A stretch of 64,000 bases of DNA from Isoetes taiwanensis (taxonomy: Eukaryota; Streptophyta; Lycopodiopsida; Isoetales; Isoetaceae): the NCBI GenBank assembly GCA_021234155.1, contig JAJEKV010000064.1, positions 2,728,001-2,792,000 on the forward strand, read 5' to 3'. The translations under genes were made by a program, and so were the position numbers. The notes under the pieces are model-generated. The model saw nothing but the letters and a program-made list of their open reading frames with translations. It did not search any database and had not been told where the DNA came from. Numbering within the stretch: the first letter of the stretch is position 1; each line of letters starts with the position of its first letter. Shown one piece after another: positions 44,601-56,510 of this stretch.

Positions 44601-45778
44601 GCCGTGCAAGTACATTTGGAGACCCTTAAATAGGTGTAATATACAACCGGCATAATGGGAGGCCTCTTGTTAAGTGGGAATAGAGTGTCATATGTGACAA
44701 GGTCCTCCGTGATTGGCTCTTCATTAGAGATTCTACCACTTTTAAACTAAGGTCCACCATTGACATGTAAATATATGAAAATTGAAGCTCCAGGCTCTAA
44801 TCTGTTGTATGGGTCAAAGTATTACTAAACTTAATTCCATATAGGCCTACGTCAAGAAGCTTCCTTTCAGTGATTTCTATTTCTTTTGTTGTCTTCGCAC
44901 AAAGATCGAAAGCATGGTGAGCGATGCCCTTTGCCTCTATTAATTACAATGACGAGCTTTCCAGGTGGATTCCAATTGCTTCTTTCTTGCTAAATTCATT
45001 GTGCGACAGATCCCTTAATTGCATGATTTTTTAAGATGCAACCATAGCCCGTACTTTAAGAAAAACTCTAATCCATAGGCAGAGCTTTTGATGTATTACA
45101 TTTGATGTATTACAAAAATTTTATTTGATGTATTGCATGTGAGGTCCACAACAACAAAAAATACGGCAAGAGCTCCCATAACTAACCTTGGAATGCCGAT
45201 CTAATTTGCTGAGAAAGGGTTGGGGCACCTCGGTATAAGCCAGAGTCGCAAGAAAAATGTGCCCTCTTTTATATTGTGTGTGATCTTGCTACCTAACTTA
45301 GGTGATGCATATAATAGCGAAGGGTCGAAGACAATGCAATGGTGCTTCCATTCGACAATCAAGGAACTGGCCTCTTTCTTTCAAGTTTTTAACTATGCAA
45401 TCCACTAGTGCATACTTGAGTTAAAAAATACTCTAGTTTTATGACATTGAGACAAATGTTGCGAAAACATTTATTGTAATATATAAAAGGTCTTTCCCTT
45501 TAGAACATTGCGTAGGTTTGTTGAATTGTTCCTTGCAAGTTGTCATGCATTGTGATCACTTATAACATCCATCTACCTTAGGAGCACGAGAACTCAAGGT
45601 AATGACACAAGTTCATACACTCTGCATTCAATTCATTCGAAATTGACATTCACGTAACTCTAACTGTCACACATTCCTTACTAAACAAGACCCAGAACTT
45701 ATGGTAAGTCCAACTTCACGGGGTTAGAACTAGAGAAATGTTCGCGGCGGCCAAGGCCGCCGCGATAAATTTCTTGTA
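41655..45778. mobile_element. 4.1-kb element with GC-palindromic terminal inverted repeats
   Basis: Ends are inverted repeats of about 46-49 bp: left 'acaagaaatttatcgcggcg' continuing into gcc-ttg-cggccgccgcgaacatttctc, right its near-perfect reverse complement. Each TIR contains its own palindrome of GCGGCGGCC/GGCCGCCGC. A TA dinucleotide flanks both ends (41655-41656 and 45777-45778), consistent with a TA target duplication. No transposase was recognised, so it is probably non-autonomous or has a degenerate gene. The interior has a diverged direct repeat (43186-43310 and 43399-43527). Confidence 0.75.
43600..44121 (-). other. Unrecognised 173-codon ORF inside the 4.1-kb element
   Basis: The longest open frame in the element. 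The translation is rich in Ser, Pro and Phe, with no recognised domain and no transposase-like DDE signature. Its composition looks like chance translation of A/G-rich opposite-strand sequence. Kept only because no better coding candidate exists within the element. Confidence 0.15.
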
Positions 45779-46744
45779 CATGTTATGATAAGAACCATTA
45801 ACCAAACCATGGACTTCCTAAGTATTTTCATACATACAGGTAGAAATATAGGTATAAACCATATCACATAAAATATATTATATGGATGATTATAGGAAAA
45901 AATGACAGACAAATCTACATTTTTAGCCTTTCAAATGATGTGTAAATATTTACCTTGTTTTTTATGACGGGCAATTTATTATTTTATTTGGTGCCCTTCA
46001 TATGCAAGGCAAATTTTTGTTCTACCGTCAAATTTTAACACTAGGGTGATTCATACCCTGTACCATTTCTATAATCTGGTAACATTTTCTGTGTCAAAGT
46101 GAGGTAGCTTAACCCAACTCTTTTATAGTACTTGAATGAGCGTGTGGCTAGCTCCACAGTGAAAAGTAATTCAACCTTTAAATTAATGGACATTTTTGGC
46201 TTACTAAATAGTTGTGGCTGGCCGCACGTATGTAGGACCTAAATTATGCCTATAACTGCTAGCAATAAAGCAACAAAAATTATGAAGTGTGAAGCCATGG
46301 ATTTTTAAGATTGCTAAAATGGTATAAAAGAATGAGATGTATGGAGAATATCTTTCTAATAAGAAAATGTCTAGTGAAAATAAAGCCCAACCTCCATGCA
46401 CCTCCATTGTGTCCAACAGCCTCAGGTTGCACTTGAGCCTTAATGTAATTTTAACAAAGCATGGACATTTGCACATGGTAGAAGAATAAGATGCATATAA
46501 GACGTTGGATAAGCATTTTACTTCATCTTTCATGAACAATCCTTAGCATGCTATACATGCATATAATGATAGAATAACATATAGCCACAACTCTTCCTAT
46601 ATGGCTCTCACCACTAGAGAGTTATCTCTCTAGCTGATTAGCTTCCAACTTTTAAAGAAGAGCTTGTACAAGATACATTATGTAGCTTTATATCTTGAAA
46701 ACCCCCATAACGAGGGAATATTCTGAGAGGTGCACTTTCCTGGA
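45779..46744. other. Unassigned AT-rich stretch
   Basis: No gene, RNA or repeat is recognised. ORFs are short, with no family resemblance. Confidence 0.4.
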
Positions 46745-47896
46745 CGTAATCCACTTTAGGCTGGAATTACGAAAATGAAGATTCTTTTTGGTCTGTGAGT
46801 TTTCTGCCCTTCTGCCTGGCGGTGCTTACTCCGGCGAGGCGATCTTCCTCTCCAACGAGGCGCTGACCTTTTGGAGTGATTCCAGCGAAGCGCTGGTACC
46901 GTTTCTTGAAGAAAATCACATTTCTTTGCTGAAAAGTTTTATGTTTCGTGGAGATTGGATCGGATTTGAGTTGGCAGGGAGTTCTTGGCGAGTCTTGGAG
47001 ATTGGATCGGGTTCTTGGCGAGTTTTGGCGTCAGGAATAGGTGCATGCATCTGCTAATGATGGATGTTTAACATCCTTTTCTAGTTTTTATGTTTTTTTG
47101 TTAAGCCATGCCGTTGTATCAGATGGACGACCTGATCAAGGAAAAATGCCGGACTGATTCCGATTTAGCTTCAAGCTATTCATTCATTCTTACCTTTTAT
47201 CCAAACTTAGGCTACAGCAAAAGGTATTCCGGAGGGCTTGAATCGTTCCTATAAATTGCTGTTTCTATTTGATGAAGATAGATCCGCCCTAGCCTATGAA
47301 TCTTTCTGTATTTTTCCTGGAATCTGATCGGCCACAGCCTAAGAACCCATCTTTGTTGCTTCCTTGCCGTTGCCTTTGATTTATGGGTCCGCTGTTTTGG
47401 TATGCAGGTGTTGATCTAGCACTGCAGAGTCAACAAGAATAGAGTTCCGTGACTATGTTTGTCTTTGCTACAAGTTTCAGTTGAACAATGAAAACTTCGG
47501 TTGAAAACAATGTTATGATAATGTTTGATTCAGTTGGAAACAGGCTATAATTTTGTTTGAATTCTGAGTTGGAAATAGTGCCATGATTTTGTTATAAATG
47601 CTGAACTTTGTTGCAAATTTTAGAGTTGTATAATTCTCTTATGAATTCTGTGTTAATGCAGTGATAATGCAGTGTATAATTGTCTTATAATTCTGTGTTA
47701 ATGCAGTGATAATGCAGTGTATAATTGTCTTATAATTCTGTGTAAATGCAGTGATAAATGATAATGAAGTGATAATGCAGTGTCTTCTTGAATAATAAAA
47801 AGTTAGTGGAGGTGAAATTACCTGTTAGTGGAGCTGAAATTATGTGTTTGAAAAGATAGACAAATTTACAGTAATTCCAGCCTAAAGTGGATTACG
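46745..47896. mobile_element. 1.15-kb element with perfect 26-bp TIRs
   Basis: 46745-46770 and 47871-47896 are exact reverse complements (26 bp, CGTAATCCACTTTAGGCTGG...). Each TIR is itself partly palindromic (GTAATCCA ... TGGAATTAC). The interior has a GC-richer part at 46790-47060 with an unrecognised ORF and a tandem repeat at 47655-47790. No transposase was recognised. Its right end is joined directly to exon sequence of protease copy 3. Confidence 0.75.
47655..47790. repeat. Short tandem repeat, unit about 52 bp
   Basis: About 2.5 units containing 'tgttaatgcagtgataatgc' and 'gtataattgtcttataattc', close to the right TIR of the element. Subterminal repeats are common in TIR transposons and can bind transposase; that role is only an inference here. 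Confidence 0.7.
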
Positions 47897-48220
47897 TTTA
47901 TTGTTGCAATGCACCCAGACCAGTTCACTTGCCGAATCGATGATTGTCGTGAAGTTTATAGGCGGAGTACCCAACTGCAACACCGTGAAATAATCAACTG
48001 AACCGCTATAAACTTTGCTTTGATATATATCATGTGGCCGCTTTGCTCTAGTCATCAGGGCTTTCCATCTCTCGTTGCTCCTTATGGCTCCAAGGGCTAG
48101 CTTCTCAGGTATGGATTTACCGGCATCCACATGATGCAATATTAGTCTATATACATCGGCTTTTGCTACTTGTCCAATCGTTATTAATAAGAGTAGGATC
48201 CAAAAACCACATATGCCCAT
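47897..48220 (-). pseudogene. Protease copy 3, N-terminal fragment
   Basis: Keeps the signal peptide, propeptide and first active-site motif D-S-A-S-E-L-V-W-V-H-C, identical to the other two copies. It is cut at residue about 108, where the 1.15-kb TIR element begins. The TATA run (48263-48270) and upstream region are preserved. The missing C-terminal part is not found on the other side of the TIR element, so this is more than a simple insertion. Confidence 0.85.
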
Positions 48221-50064
48221 GACTCACGCTTGTTGAATTACCACTACGCTAATAGTATTCCTTATATATATGCTTTTTACTATGCCATTGTAGGTAGACC
48301 TTTGCCCTTTTAGAGTTACTTTTCATGCCCAAATCCTTTTAAGGCTTTTTCAGGGCGCGCCTCCCCTAGTATTTAGTATTGTTGCATCCTCTGACCTTCT
48401 AGATAGGATTCATGTGCAGGTTTTTGAAGTTATTGGCGATGTATACTTCAGAAGAATCAGTAGTTTCAAGCTGGTTTTCTGGCCCTGGCATTGCATGTTA
48501 AATGACTCTTGGAGCTTCCTCCTAGCTATGATATAATGGAAACGAGCTTGTACTAGCAATGGCTTTGATGCTTGAAGATCCCAAAGTTGCTTAGCTCCCC
48601 CATGTCTGCAGGATTTATCAGCAGAAGAACATCCTTTCTTCTTTTAGGTAATGTATTCATACCCTGAATCTAGTAGGATTTCTGTCAACCAGGCTAGAAA
48701 TGGATTCCAATCCTAAATCTTGTTATTGACCAGTAAAAAGTGGAGCTATTGATTCTATTAAACCTCCAAGATAAGAACAAAGTCTGGAACCACTAGACCA
48801 TGTAGATGACCTTTGTAGGAAAATAGGGTTATTTGTGCTACCTTGGAATTCATCAATTGTCTAGACTGATGTAATTCTGGGGATGTAGAGAGCGAGCATA
48901 ACTTTTGAGTCAAAAGAGACATAATACTGAACACTTGAAAAATATTTACCTTACATGATTCTTCAATTGCCGTCTGGATATTTGTCTGTTTTTCTCACAG
49001 ACTTGTGGCAGATTAGAAAAGTTTATAAGACCTCTATCTAGTTTGGTTTGTGTGTATCTAGTCATGCATGTATTTCTTTTAGTCTCCTAGACTGCAAGGT
49101 CTAATGAGATTGTTCTATTTCTATTTCTTACGGAAAGGCTATTGTTTCTTTGAGACACCTGATGAAAGTATGGAAAGTTAGATGACCTTCCAAAAAAGCT
49201 TATTCTGCTTCTCTGCATAATTTTTCATAATTTACGTAGCTACTTTTCTAAGTTTTCTGGATTATTACTTGGTCCATATTGGCCCTCAAAAGCTGTCTCA
49301 AGATTTTCAGTGCTAACCAGATGAGTATTGAACTTCAGATAGCAGAATTGTATACTTCCTTAAATGCAAGTACCTAGTAATTTATATCTGGACATGCAAT
49401 GTCAAGGAGATGGATGCACCCAGTGCAAGTTTTATGCCATTTGATGCAAGGATTTCTATTCTGCTATGGTTTCTTAGCCCTCTGTTTTTTACGACAATGG
49501 ACATTTCTGAATACTTATGCAAAAATGGAAAACAATTTATAGTTTACTCCCAAAAATAATGAACATATGGTTTTATGGGTCAGTTGCCTCAATAGTGTCA
49601 TGTATTCCCTTATTTTGCTATGTAATCATTTGGAACTCTTTCTCAGGCATTAAAATGTGTAAGCTTGTTGGAACTTTTTGGGTTGCCCAAAGGGCATGGA
49701 GGTGAGGATTGGGGATATTCGTGGAATGTCCTAAATTGAGACCGAGATACGTGGTTGCTTTCGGGAATGTGTGAGGATTATATCTTTTCAACAACCAGAA
49801 ATTAAAAAAAAAAAAAAAGGGGGGATGCCGAACTTGCAATAGTTGCGAAACTGAGTTCAATCAAATATGCTCCGGTCTGAGAGTTCACATGCGGTTACTC
49901 CATCACATGCAATGTGACCGCTGGAGGTAAGTAGAAAACCCATATTTAAACTGCTTATCCTCTTGCTCAGAGCCACTTTAGAGATTTGCATGTTTTATCT
50001 CAGTTCTTTCCCTATCATTTTTTTTTTATCGTTGTTGTACTAAGGTAATAATACTGCATCTCAG

Positions 50065-50601
50065 GGCATAAGCTTGGGAAAAGGACTTACTTTGAGGATG
50101 CTACTTGATCTGGATCTGCCAAGCCTCTTAATGGTCAATATCATTCTGCCGTAACTACCAAGAAACTGAAGGGCTCATCTCAGGCAAATCAAGTTCCAGG
50201 ATGTCAAGTAGAAGGATGCAAGGCGGATCTGTCGTCTGCCAAAGAATACCGTAGATGTCATAAGGTATGTGAAATGCATTTGAAGACTTTGAAGAACATG
50301 GTTGCTGGGCAGGAGCAGAGATTTTGCCAACAACGCAGCAGGTATTCTTGTCTTTCTATGACCATCTTTAGACAGTAAATGAATGTCTCAGACTACTTGG
50401 TGCCAAACAATATTTAAAATTATGCAAAGGGGATGGGTTATCTGATTCTGTATAAAATGCTTATAGGTTTCATCGGTTATCAGAATTGATGAAGGCAAGC
50501 GTAGCTGTCACAGGTGTTTGGCAGGACACAATGAAAGGTGCCCGAAGCACCACCTGATGTCCTAACAGCTGTCAGTGCAGCTAACTTTTCTCTTGTTCAA
50601 G
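50065..50601 (+). pseudogene. SBP-box (SPL) fragment, copy c
   Basis: Exon 1 50065-50341 and exon 2 50467-50601 with intact splice borders. This is the cleanest exon 1, open through the whole SBP N-terminal zinc finger: [37 protein letters not shown]. The second-finger Cys reads Arg (Q-Q-R-S-R) where functional SPLs have Q-Q-C-S-R. Exon 2 has the shared 1-bp loss. A partial gene lying in tandem with copy d. Confidence 0.85.
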
Positions 50602-50946
50602 GTAATTTTGTTGTTTTATATAGATGTGGAAACATTATAAGCATCATATTAGTAATTTGTTCCTTTCTTTGCAAAATTCTTTACGTTTTCAAATCTCTGA
50701 TAAGTATGATAACATTCCTTGATAACACATGCATCTCTTTTTTGATTTGTCTTTATCATATAATGTTTGCAAAACGTGTAGAGTAGTTTGAACAATTTGC
50801 TTATTTTGTATATGGCCCTTTATGTTTGATAATGCGCCCAAAGTCAGTCATGAAAGTAATATACGTCTCTGTTGTATCTTTACCTGGGCTTCTATGACAC
50901 ATTGGATTTGTGTCTCAATATCTGTAATCAATTGTGCATCTGAAAG

Positions 50947-51260
50947 AAGATAAAGCTTTGCACTATCCTGGTCCTTGCAGCTTAGATCTTGGTGCCATGG
51001 TACTTGGGCATGGCAAGCAAAACGGTCTTTTGCATTCTACGCATTCTAATCTCTCTGTGTTTTCCTCCAGCGGCCTGCTTATAAAAACCGAACAATCCTT
51101 ATAAGGGCAATAATACACCCTTTCCTTCAACGTAAAAGCAACCTGCTTTGCATTCTGCATTCTGCCGCCTAGTCCAATCATGTTGCGACATGTGGCCTAG
51201 TTTCTTTCCCTGAATGCAAGGTTCGACGGCGGCTCCAGATTTTCCCTCTGTTCTACTTGT
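50947..51260 (-). pseudogene. RBR-type E3 ubiquitin ligase fragment, copy 4 (cleanest)
   Basis: The minus-strand frame 51181-50963 encodes V-Y-Y-C-P-Y-K-D-C-S-V-F-I, then E-C-V-E-C-K-R-P-F-C-L-P-C, the paired Cys pattern of an IBR domain, before a frame change. It sits as a wedge between SPL copies c and d, in the opposite orientation. RBR ligases transfer ubiquitin through a RING2 Cys, which is not present in this fragment. Confidence 0.65.
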
Positions 51261-51906
51261 TCTTGGATTTACCTTGCATTCCGGAGTCATTTACCTTGCG
51301 TTCTTGGATTTACCTTGCATTCCGGAGCCATTTACCTTGCATTCTTGAACTCTTACCTGTCATTCCGGAGCTGCAATCAGATTTTACTGCCCGCAGAATG
51401 CAAAGCAGGTTGCTTCCACGTTGTTATAAGAATGGCAGTTTACTGCCCATTCCCAGACTCCACCATATGGGTCTCAAAAATACCCATCTACAAATAAAAC
51501 GTCGTCATTCATCTTCCGCCATGGCTCTGCTACAGTTGATTGCTGGACAAAGGGTATCTTTCCCTTCTATGTTTATCTCGCAATATTCCCGCAATATTCT
51601 CGCAATATTTTCGCATATAGTAGGTGAAAAACCTATGCTACATTTTTCCGAGGTTTATATCTTTTCAACGACCAGAAATTAAAAGAAAAAAAAGGGGGAT
51701 GCCGAACTTGTTGCTAAACTGAGTTCAATCAAATATGCTCCGGTCTGAGAGTTCACATGCGGTTACTCCATAGTAGAAAACCCATATTTAAACTGCTTAT
51801 CCTCTTGCTCAGGGCCACTTTAGAGATTTTGCATGTTTTATCTCAGTTCTTCCCTATCATTTTTTTTTTATCGTTGTTGTACTAAGGTAATAATACTGCA
51901 TCTCAG

Positions 51907-52471
51907 GGCTTAAGCTTGGGAAAAGGACTTACTTTGAGGATGCTACTGGATCTGGATCTGCCAAGCCTCTTAATGGTCAATATCGTTCTGCTGTAACTAC
52001 CAAGAAACTGAAGGGCTCATCTCAGGCAAATCAAGTTCCAGGATGTCAAGTAGAAGGATGCAAGGCGGATCTGTCGTCTGCCAAAGAATACCATAGATGT
52101 CATAAGATATGTGAAATGCATTTGAAGACTTTGAAGAACATGGTTGCTGGGCAGGAGCAGAGATTTTACCAACAATGCAGCAGGTATTCTTGTCTTTCTA
52201 TGACCACCTTTAGACAGTAAATGAATGTCTCAGTCTACTTGGTGCCAAACCATGGTTTTGAGGTTGTTGTTTGCTTTACTATTTAAAATTATGCAAAGGG
52301 AATTGGTTATCCGATTCTGTATAAAATGCTTGTAGGTTTCATGGGTTATCAGAATTGAGGAAGGCAAGCGTAGCTGTCAGCAGGTGTTTGGCAAGACACA
52401 ATGAAAGGTGCCGGAAGCACCACCTGATGTCCTAACAGCTGTCAGTGCACCTAACTTTTCTCTTCTTCAAG
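51907..52471 (+). pseudogene. SBP-box (SPL) fragment, copy d
   Basis: Exon 1 51907-52183 and exon 2 52336-52471. It retains the second-finger Cys (Q-Q-C-S-R) lost in copies a-c, so it is the most complete SBP signature by residues. The first-finger Cys and C-H-K-I-C-E-M-H are also present. Exon 2 shares the frameshift and the Cys substitutions in the basic segment. It lies 1.84 kb after copy c. The intron is 26 nt longer than in copy c. Confidence 0.85.
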
Positions 52472-53589
52472 GTAATTTTGTTGTTTTATATAGATGTGGA
52501 AACATTATAAGCATCATATTAGTAATTTGGTCCTTTCTTTAAAATTCTTTACGTTTTCAATCTCTGATATGATAACATTCCTTGATAACACATGCATCTC
52601 TTTTTTAATTTGTCTTTATCATATAATGTTTGCAAAACGTGTAGAGTAGTTTGAACAATTTGCTTATTTTGTATATGGCCCTTTATGTTTGATAATGCGC
52701 CCAAAGTCAGTCATGAAAGTAATATACGTCTCTGTTGTATCTTTACCTGGGCTTGTATGACACATTGGATTTGTGTCGCAATATCTGTAATCATTTGTGC
52801 ATTTGAAAGTAAAAGGTCAAGTCAAGTTCTGAAATTGCTATTTGATCCACTCAATAGGAGAGTGTGTGCAGCAAAACACTGGGTGAGGTGAACTATGGGG
52901 CATCTGCTGGAAAGTTTCAGGCAATCACTATCGTAATAGATTAACATGCACCACTGCATTAAAGTTCCTTTTCAAGAACAAGTATCCTAATATCATTTGA
53001 CTCTTATATTTATGCATCAATACACGGGGTGATCAGTGTTAAAATTTGACGGTTTTGGAAAGACAGGCAAAATAGTTTTATGTGTTTCGCATGACCCAGA
53101 TATTACCATACCACTATGTTTGCAGTTATTCTATGTGAAATAACATTTTTCAAAATCTTCTTATGCCAACATTTTATGTCTGCAGTGAGTAAATGACAAG
53201 CTTATCTTATTGGAGATTTACAAGGGTTTTGAGGACTACAAAATAGGGACGGAAGTGAGCATAAATAAAACCTCTGTTCTCTCCAAGGGCGCCACAAACA
53301 TAAAACGAAAACAAGCTTGGAGACTTTATTTTGAGAAATGCCAAAAAGACTGCGTACAAAATTGAATCTTCGGTGTTACAGAAAACCCAAAAATATTGCT
53401 TGGAAATTCATGAAAAACTACTAATACAAGATGTTGGACTCCTCCCAAGCATCGCAACGGCATTGTCTATGCTGGAACCAGTCCTGACCACATATGAAGC
53501 AAAACTGGGAGCTGCATCTGAATAGAGCAAACAATTAGGAGGGTGTAGGAAGTCTTCTGGAAGAAAAATAAAAGAAAGCAATGCAAGAG
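52472..53589. other. Non-coding stretch downstream of SPL copy d
   Basis: SPL downstream intron-like sequence, then block B-related DNA from about 52890. Ends in 'gcaagagaaaaaaaatc' at the junction with copia intron sequence, as at 16560-16600. No gene. Confidence 0.5.
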
Positions 53590-55779
53590 AAAAAAAATCT
53601 TTTGTGGTGGTGGTGGTATTTGTATGTTTATTTCGAGATTTTTGTTGGAATTAAAGAAGAAATAAGTGTGTGCTTTATTATTGTCTATAATGTTGAAATA
53701 TATGAAGCTATATTTGGTATTTGAGTTTGGATTTTATATTTATTTTGTGTACTTTTGTTGGCATAGGTGCTACTCAACACATGGTATTTGAGAAATCTTT
53801 GCTTAGAAATTATCATCCTTTGTGTGTTTTGAAGTATGTCTATATGGGTGATGATAGTCGCCAACAAATTCTTGGAATTGGTGATTTGCCATTACAAGCT
53901 CGTTCAGGGATTCATTTTCTCCGTGGTGTATTACATGTACCTGCCTTACATCATCATTTACTTTCAGTTTCTCGCTTAACTGATGTTGGGATTCATATTT
54001 ACTTTGATTAACTCTTTTGTTATCTTTTGAAAGATGGCTTGATTCTTGGTACTGGTATGCGTCATCACAATCTATATGAATATAAGATCACATATGATCT
54101 AATTTATGCACTCACTGTAAGAAATTCTGATGGAGATTTGTGGCATGGACGTTTTTGTCATGCGTCTTTTCCAGTATTATTGCATATGAAAAAACATGGT
54201 GTTGTGCATGGTTTTTCGATGGATTCAAGAGCGGTATTAGCACCTTGTGAAGCATGTGTACTTGGTAAACCTTGTAGGCGTCCTTTTAATCATGTTACTC
54301 CTCGTGCATCATCGATCTTAGAGTTGGTTCATATGGATCTTTGTGGGCCTTTACCACGGTCACTTGGTGGTGCCATTTATTTCCTACTGATAATTGATGA
54401 TTATTCACGTTATTGTTTTATCTATACACTTAAGAAGAAATATGAAGTTTTTGCTACATTTTGCAAATGGAAAGTCATGGTGGAATTACAAAAGGAAAAG
54501 ACTTTGAAAAGTATCCGTAGTGACACTGGTGGTGAATTAAAAAATAATGAGTTTGATTCTTTTTGTGCTCATGCTGGTATTTTGTGAGAGTATACAGTTC
54601 CTCATACACCACAACATAATGGGGTTGCTGAGCGTAAAAACAGAACTGTTTTAAATGCTGTTCGAAGTATGTTACTTCATTCTGGTTTGGATGTAAAGTT
54701 TTGGGCTGAAGCAGCAAGTACAACAGTTTATGTTCAGAATTGTATATCTTCTTCTTCTATTGATGGTTTAACACCGTTTGAGGTATGGCATGGAAAAAAG
54801 CCTACAGTTGAACATTTTAAAGTATTTGGATCGCAGGCTTATGCTTATATTCCTAAGGAGAAACAGACTAAGTTACAGCCAGTTGCTCAAAAGGTTGTCT
54901 TTTTAGGTTATGCTGATAATACACCTGCCTATCGACTATTTGATTTGGTTTCTAGAAAGGTTATGTTATGCCGCTATAGAGATACTGTTGTTAATGAAAA
55001 TGTTATGATCCAACCTCCTTCGCAATCTAATGATCATGATCATAATGTTCTATCAAATTTTCGTGAGTATTCTGATGAAAATATTTTCAATGAGAGTGAT
55101 ATTGAGAAAGTACTGTCACATCAACCTTCTACTTTACCTGATATCTCGGATTTACCTGATAGTGTTGGAGGAGAATATGAAGATTTATCTGATCAGTTAC
55201 ATGAGAATATTATTTCACTAGATGATCATTACACTATATCACCTGAAGATAATTCTGCACAATCCTCTAGAGTTATATCTCAACAAGAATTTCATGACAC
55301 TCGTATTACTAGACGGCGTCCTCCAGTTACTTTGCGTGATTATTATACTTTTGTGTCTGTTACTGAGCCTGTTACTATTCATGATGCTCTAAATTCTGAT
55401 GAACGTGAACATTGGCAACAAGCAATGGATGCTGAACATCATTCTTTGATAAGTGAAGGCACTTGGGATTTAGTACCTCTTCCTTCTGAACGTAAAGCTA
55501 TAAAATCAAGTGGGTTTTTCGAGTTAAAACTAAAGCAGATGGTACTTTTGACAGATTTAAAGCAAGGTTGGTTGCAAAAGGGTTTTCTCAAATTGCTGGA
55601 GTTGATTATCATGAAACATTCTTCAGAAAAGCGCCTTGCCACCGTATGCGTGCTTTGTTAGCATTTGCGCTAATCATAATCTCTATATTCATCAAATGGA
55701 TGTTAAAACAACATTTCTAAATGGAGAGCTTACAGAAGATATTTATATGGCACAATCTGATGGTTATAAGGTCACAGGT
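53590..55779 (+). mobile_element. pol: Copia pol, second locus, left part (before L1 insertion)
   Basis: Starts in the 3' half of the copia intron; the acceptor ends at 53766. Exon sequence encodes G-A-T-Q-H-M-V-F, the GAG-pre-integrase H/C residues, and the integrase core (H-M-D-L-C-G-P, S-D-T-G-G-E-L) to the same TGA (54585-54587). It then continues P-H-T-P-Q-H-N-G-V-A-E-R-K-N-R-T with the third acidic residue present. The linker and start of RT follow, up to the L1 insertion in the G-Y-K-V-T-G codons. A TAA at about 54009 and shifts near 55505 and 55650 break the frame. Gag and LTR are absent. Confidence 0.85.
55766..55779 (+). repeat. Target-site duplication, left copy
   Basis: ATAAGGTCACAGGT, repeated at 62112-62125 right after the L1 poly(A). 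In the uninterrupted copia (about 20525-20540) this sequence occurs once. Confidence 0.9.
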
Positions 55780-55789
55780 TTGGGAATTT

Positions 55790-56510
55790 TTTTACCTTTG
55801 GCATTGAGATGCAGAACTTGGGGGATGTGGTCCGACTGTGTATATCCAAGGTCAGCCTCCACATAGCAGCCCTCAAAAATCCGAGCTCCTTTGTTGCTTA
55901 TTTAGAACCCGCCTAACAAACAAAAAGAGACTCTCTTTTCCCCTTTCTCGCTTGTTGGACCATGAATAGAGACTATTTGAAGGGGGACTGACCGAGCCCC
56001 AATTCATTAATCAGCCTTTCCCATTCTAATTTTTCTTTTTGGAGGCTTCGTGGAAGCCCAATCTTCCGGGGTTCCATGAATCATCATATTAAGGTCCCCC
56101 GCCATAACCCACCGGGCTAGTGGTTGGCTTTGAAGCCAGAGCCTAATTTCCTTCCATAATTCAGCTCTCCCATCTGGAGAGTTGGATGCATAGATGTTGA
56201 TGATACCCCAATTTTCTTCATGATTGATTAAGACTGCTTGCCATCTACCATTATTAGAGATGTAGTGAGACTTAGCCTGCATGTTCTTCCATAAGATGGA
56301 CACCCCGCCTTTGGTACCAGATGCTTTGGCATTGAGGGAATGATAACCTCTTCCAACCCAATCACCCAAAGAGTTAGCCTGGAAATCATCTAGCCTATGC
56401 TCCTGGAGAAGTATAACATCTGCCTCCATAGCTCTTATTGCAGTTAGGACACGTGCTCTCTTAAGAGCTCCTCTAATTCCCCTTAAGTTCCATGTTACTA
56501 TACGCATCAT
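55790..56510 (-). pseudogene. L1 ORF2 endonuclease domain
   Basis: Apurinic-type endonuclease that nicks the target site. Motifs: I-V-T-W-N-L-R-G-I at the start, catalytic Glu in L-L-Q-E-H-R-L, K-G-G-V-S-I-L-W, N-I-Y-A-S-N-S-P, M-A-G-D-L-N-M-M, and after frame changes near 56000 a terminal S-D-H-I-P at about 55835. The start codon overlaps the ORF1 stop (ATGA). The open part is 167 codons; its 3' end abuts the target site because this segment is inverted. Confidence 0.85.

Larger units (their letters stand above)
47897..50946. repeat. Large duplicated block, copy 3 (partial)
   Basis: Corresponds to 5146-8188. Left boundary is the end of the TIR element. The right boundary is a switch at 50946 from SPL downstream sequence to the RBR fragment. 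It is very similar to copy 1 and largely free of damaged CTG/CAG triplets. Confidence 0.9.
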
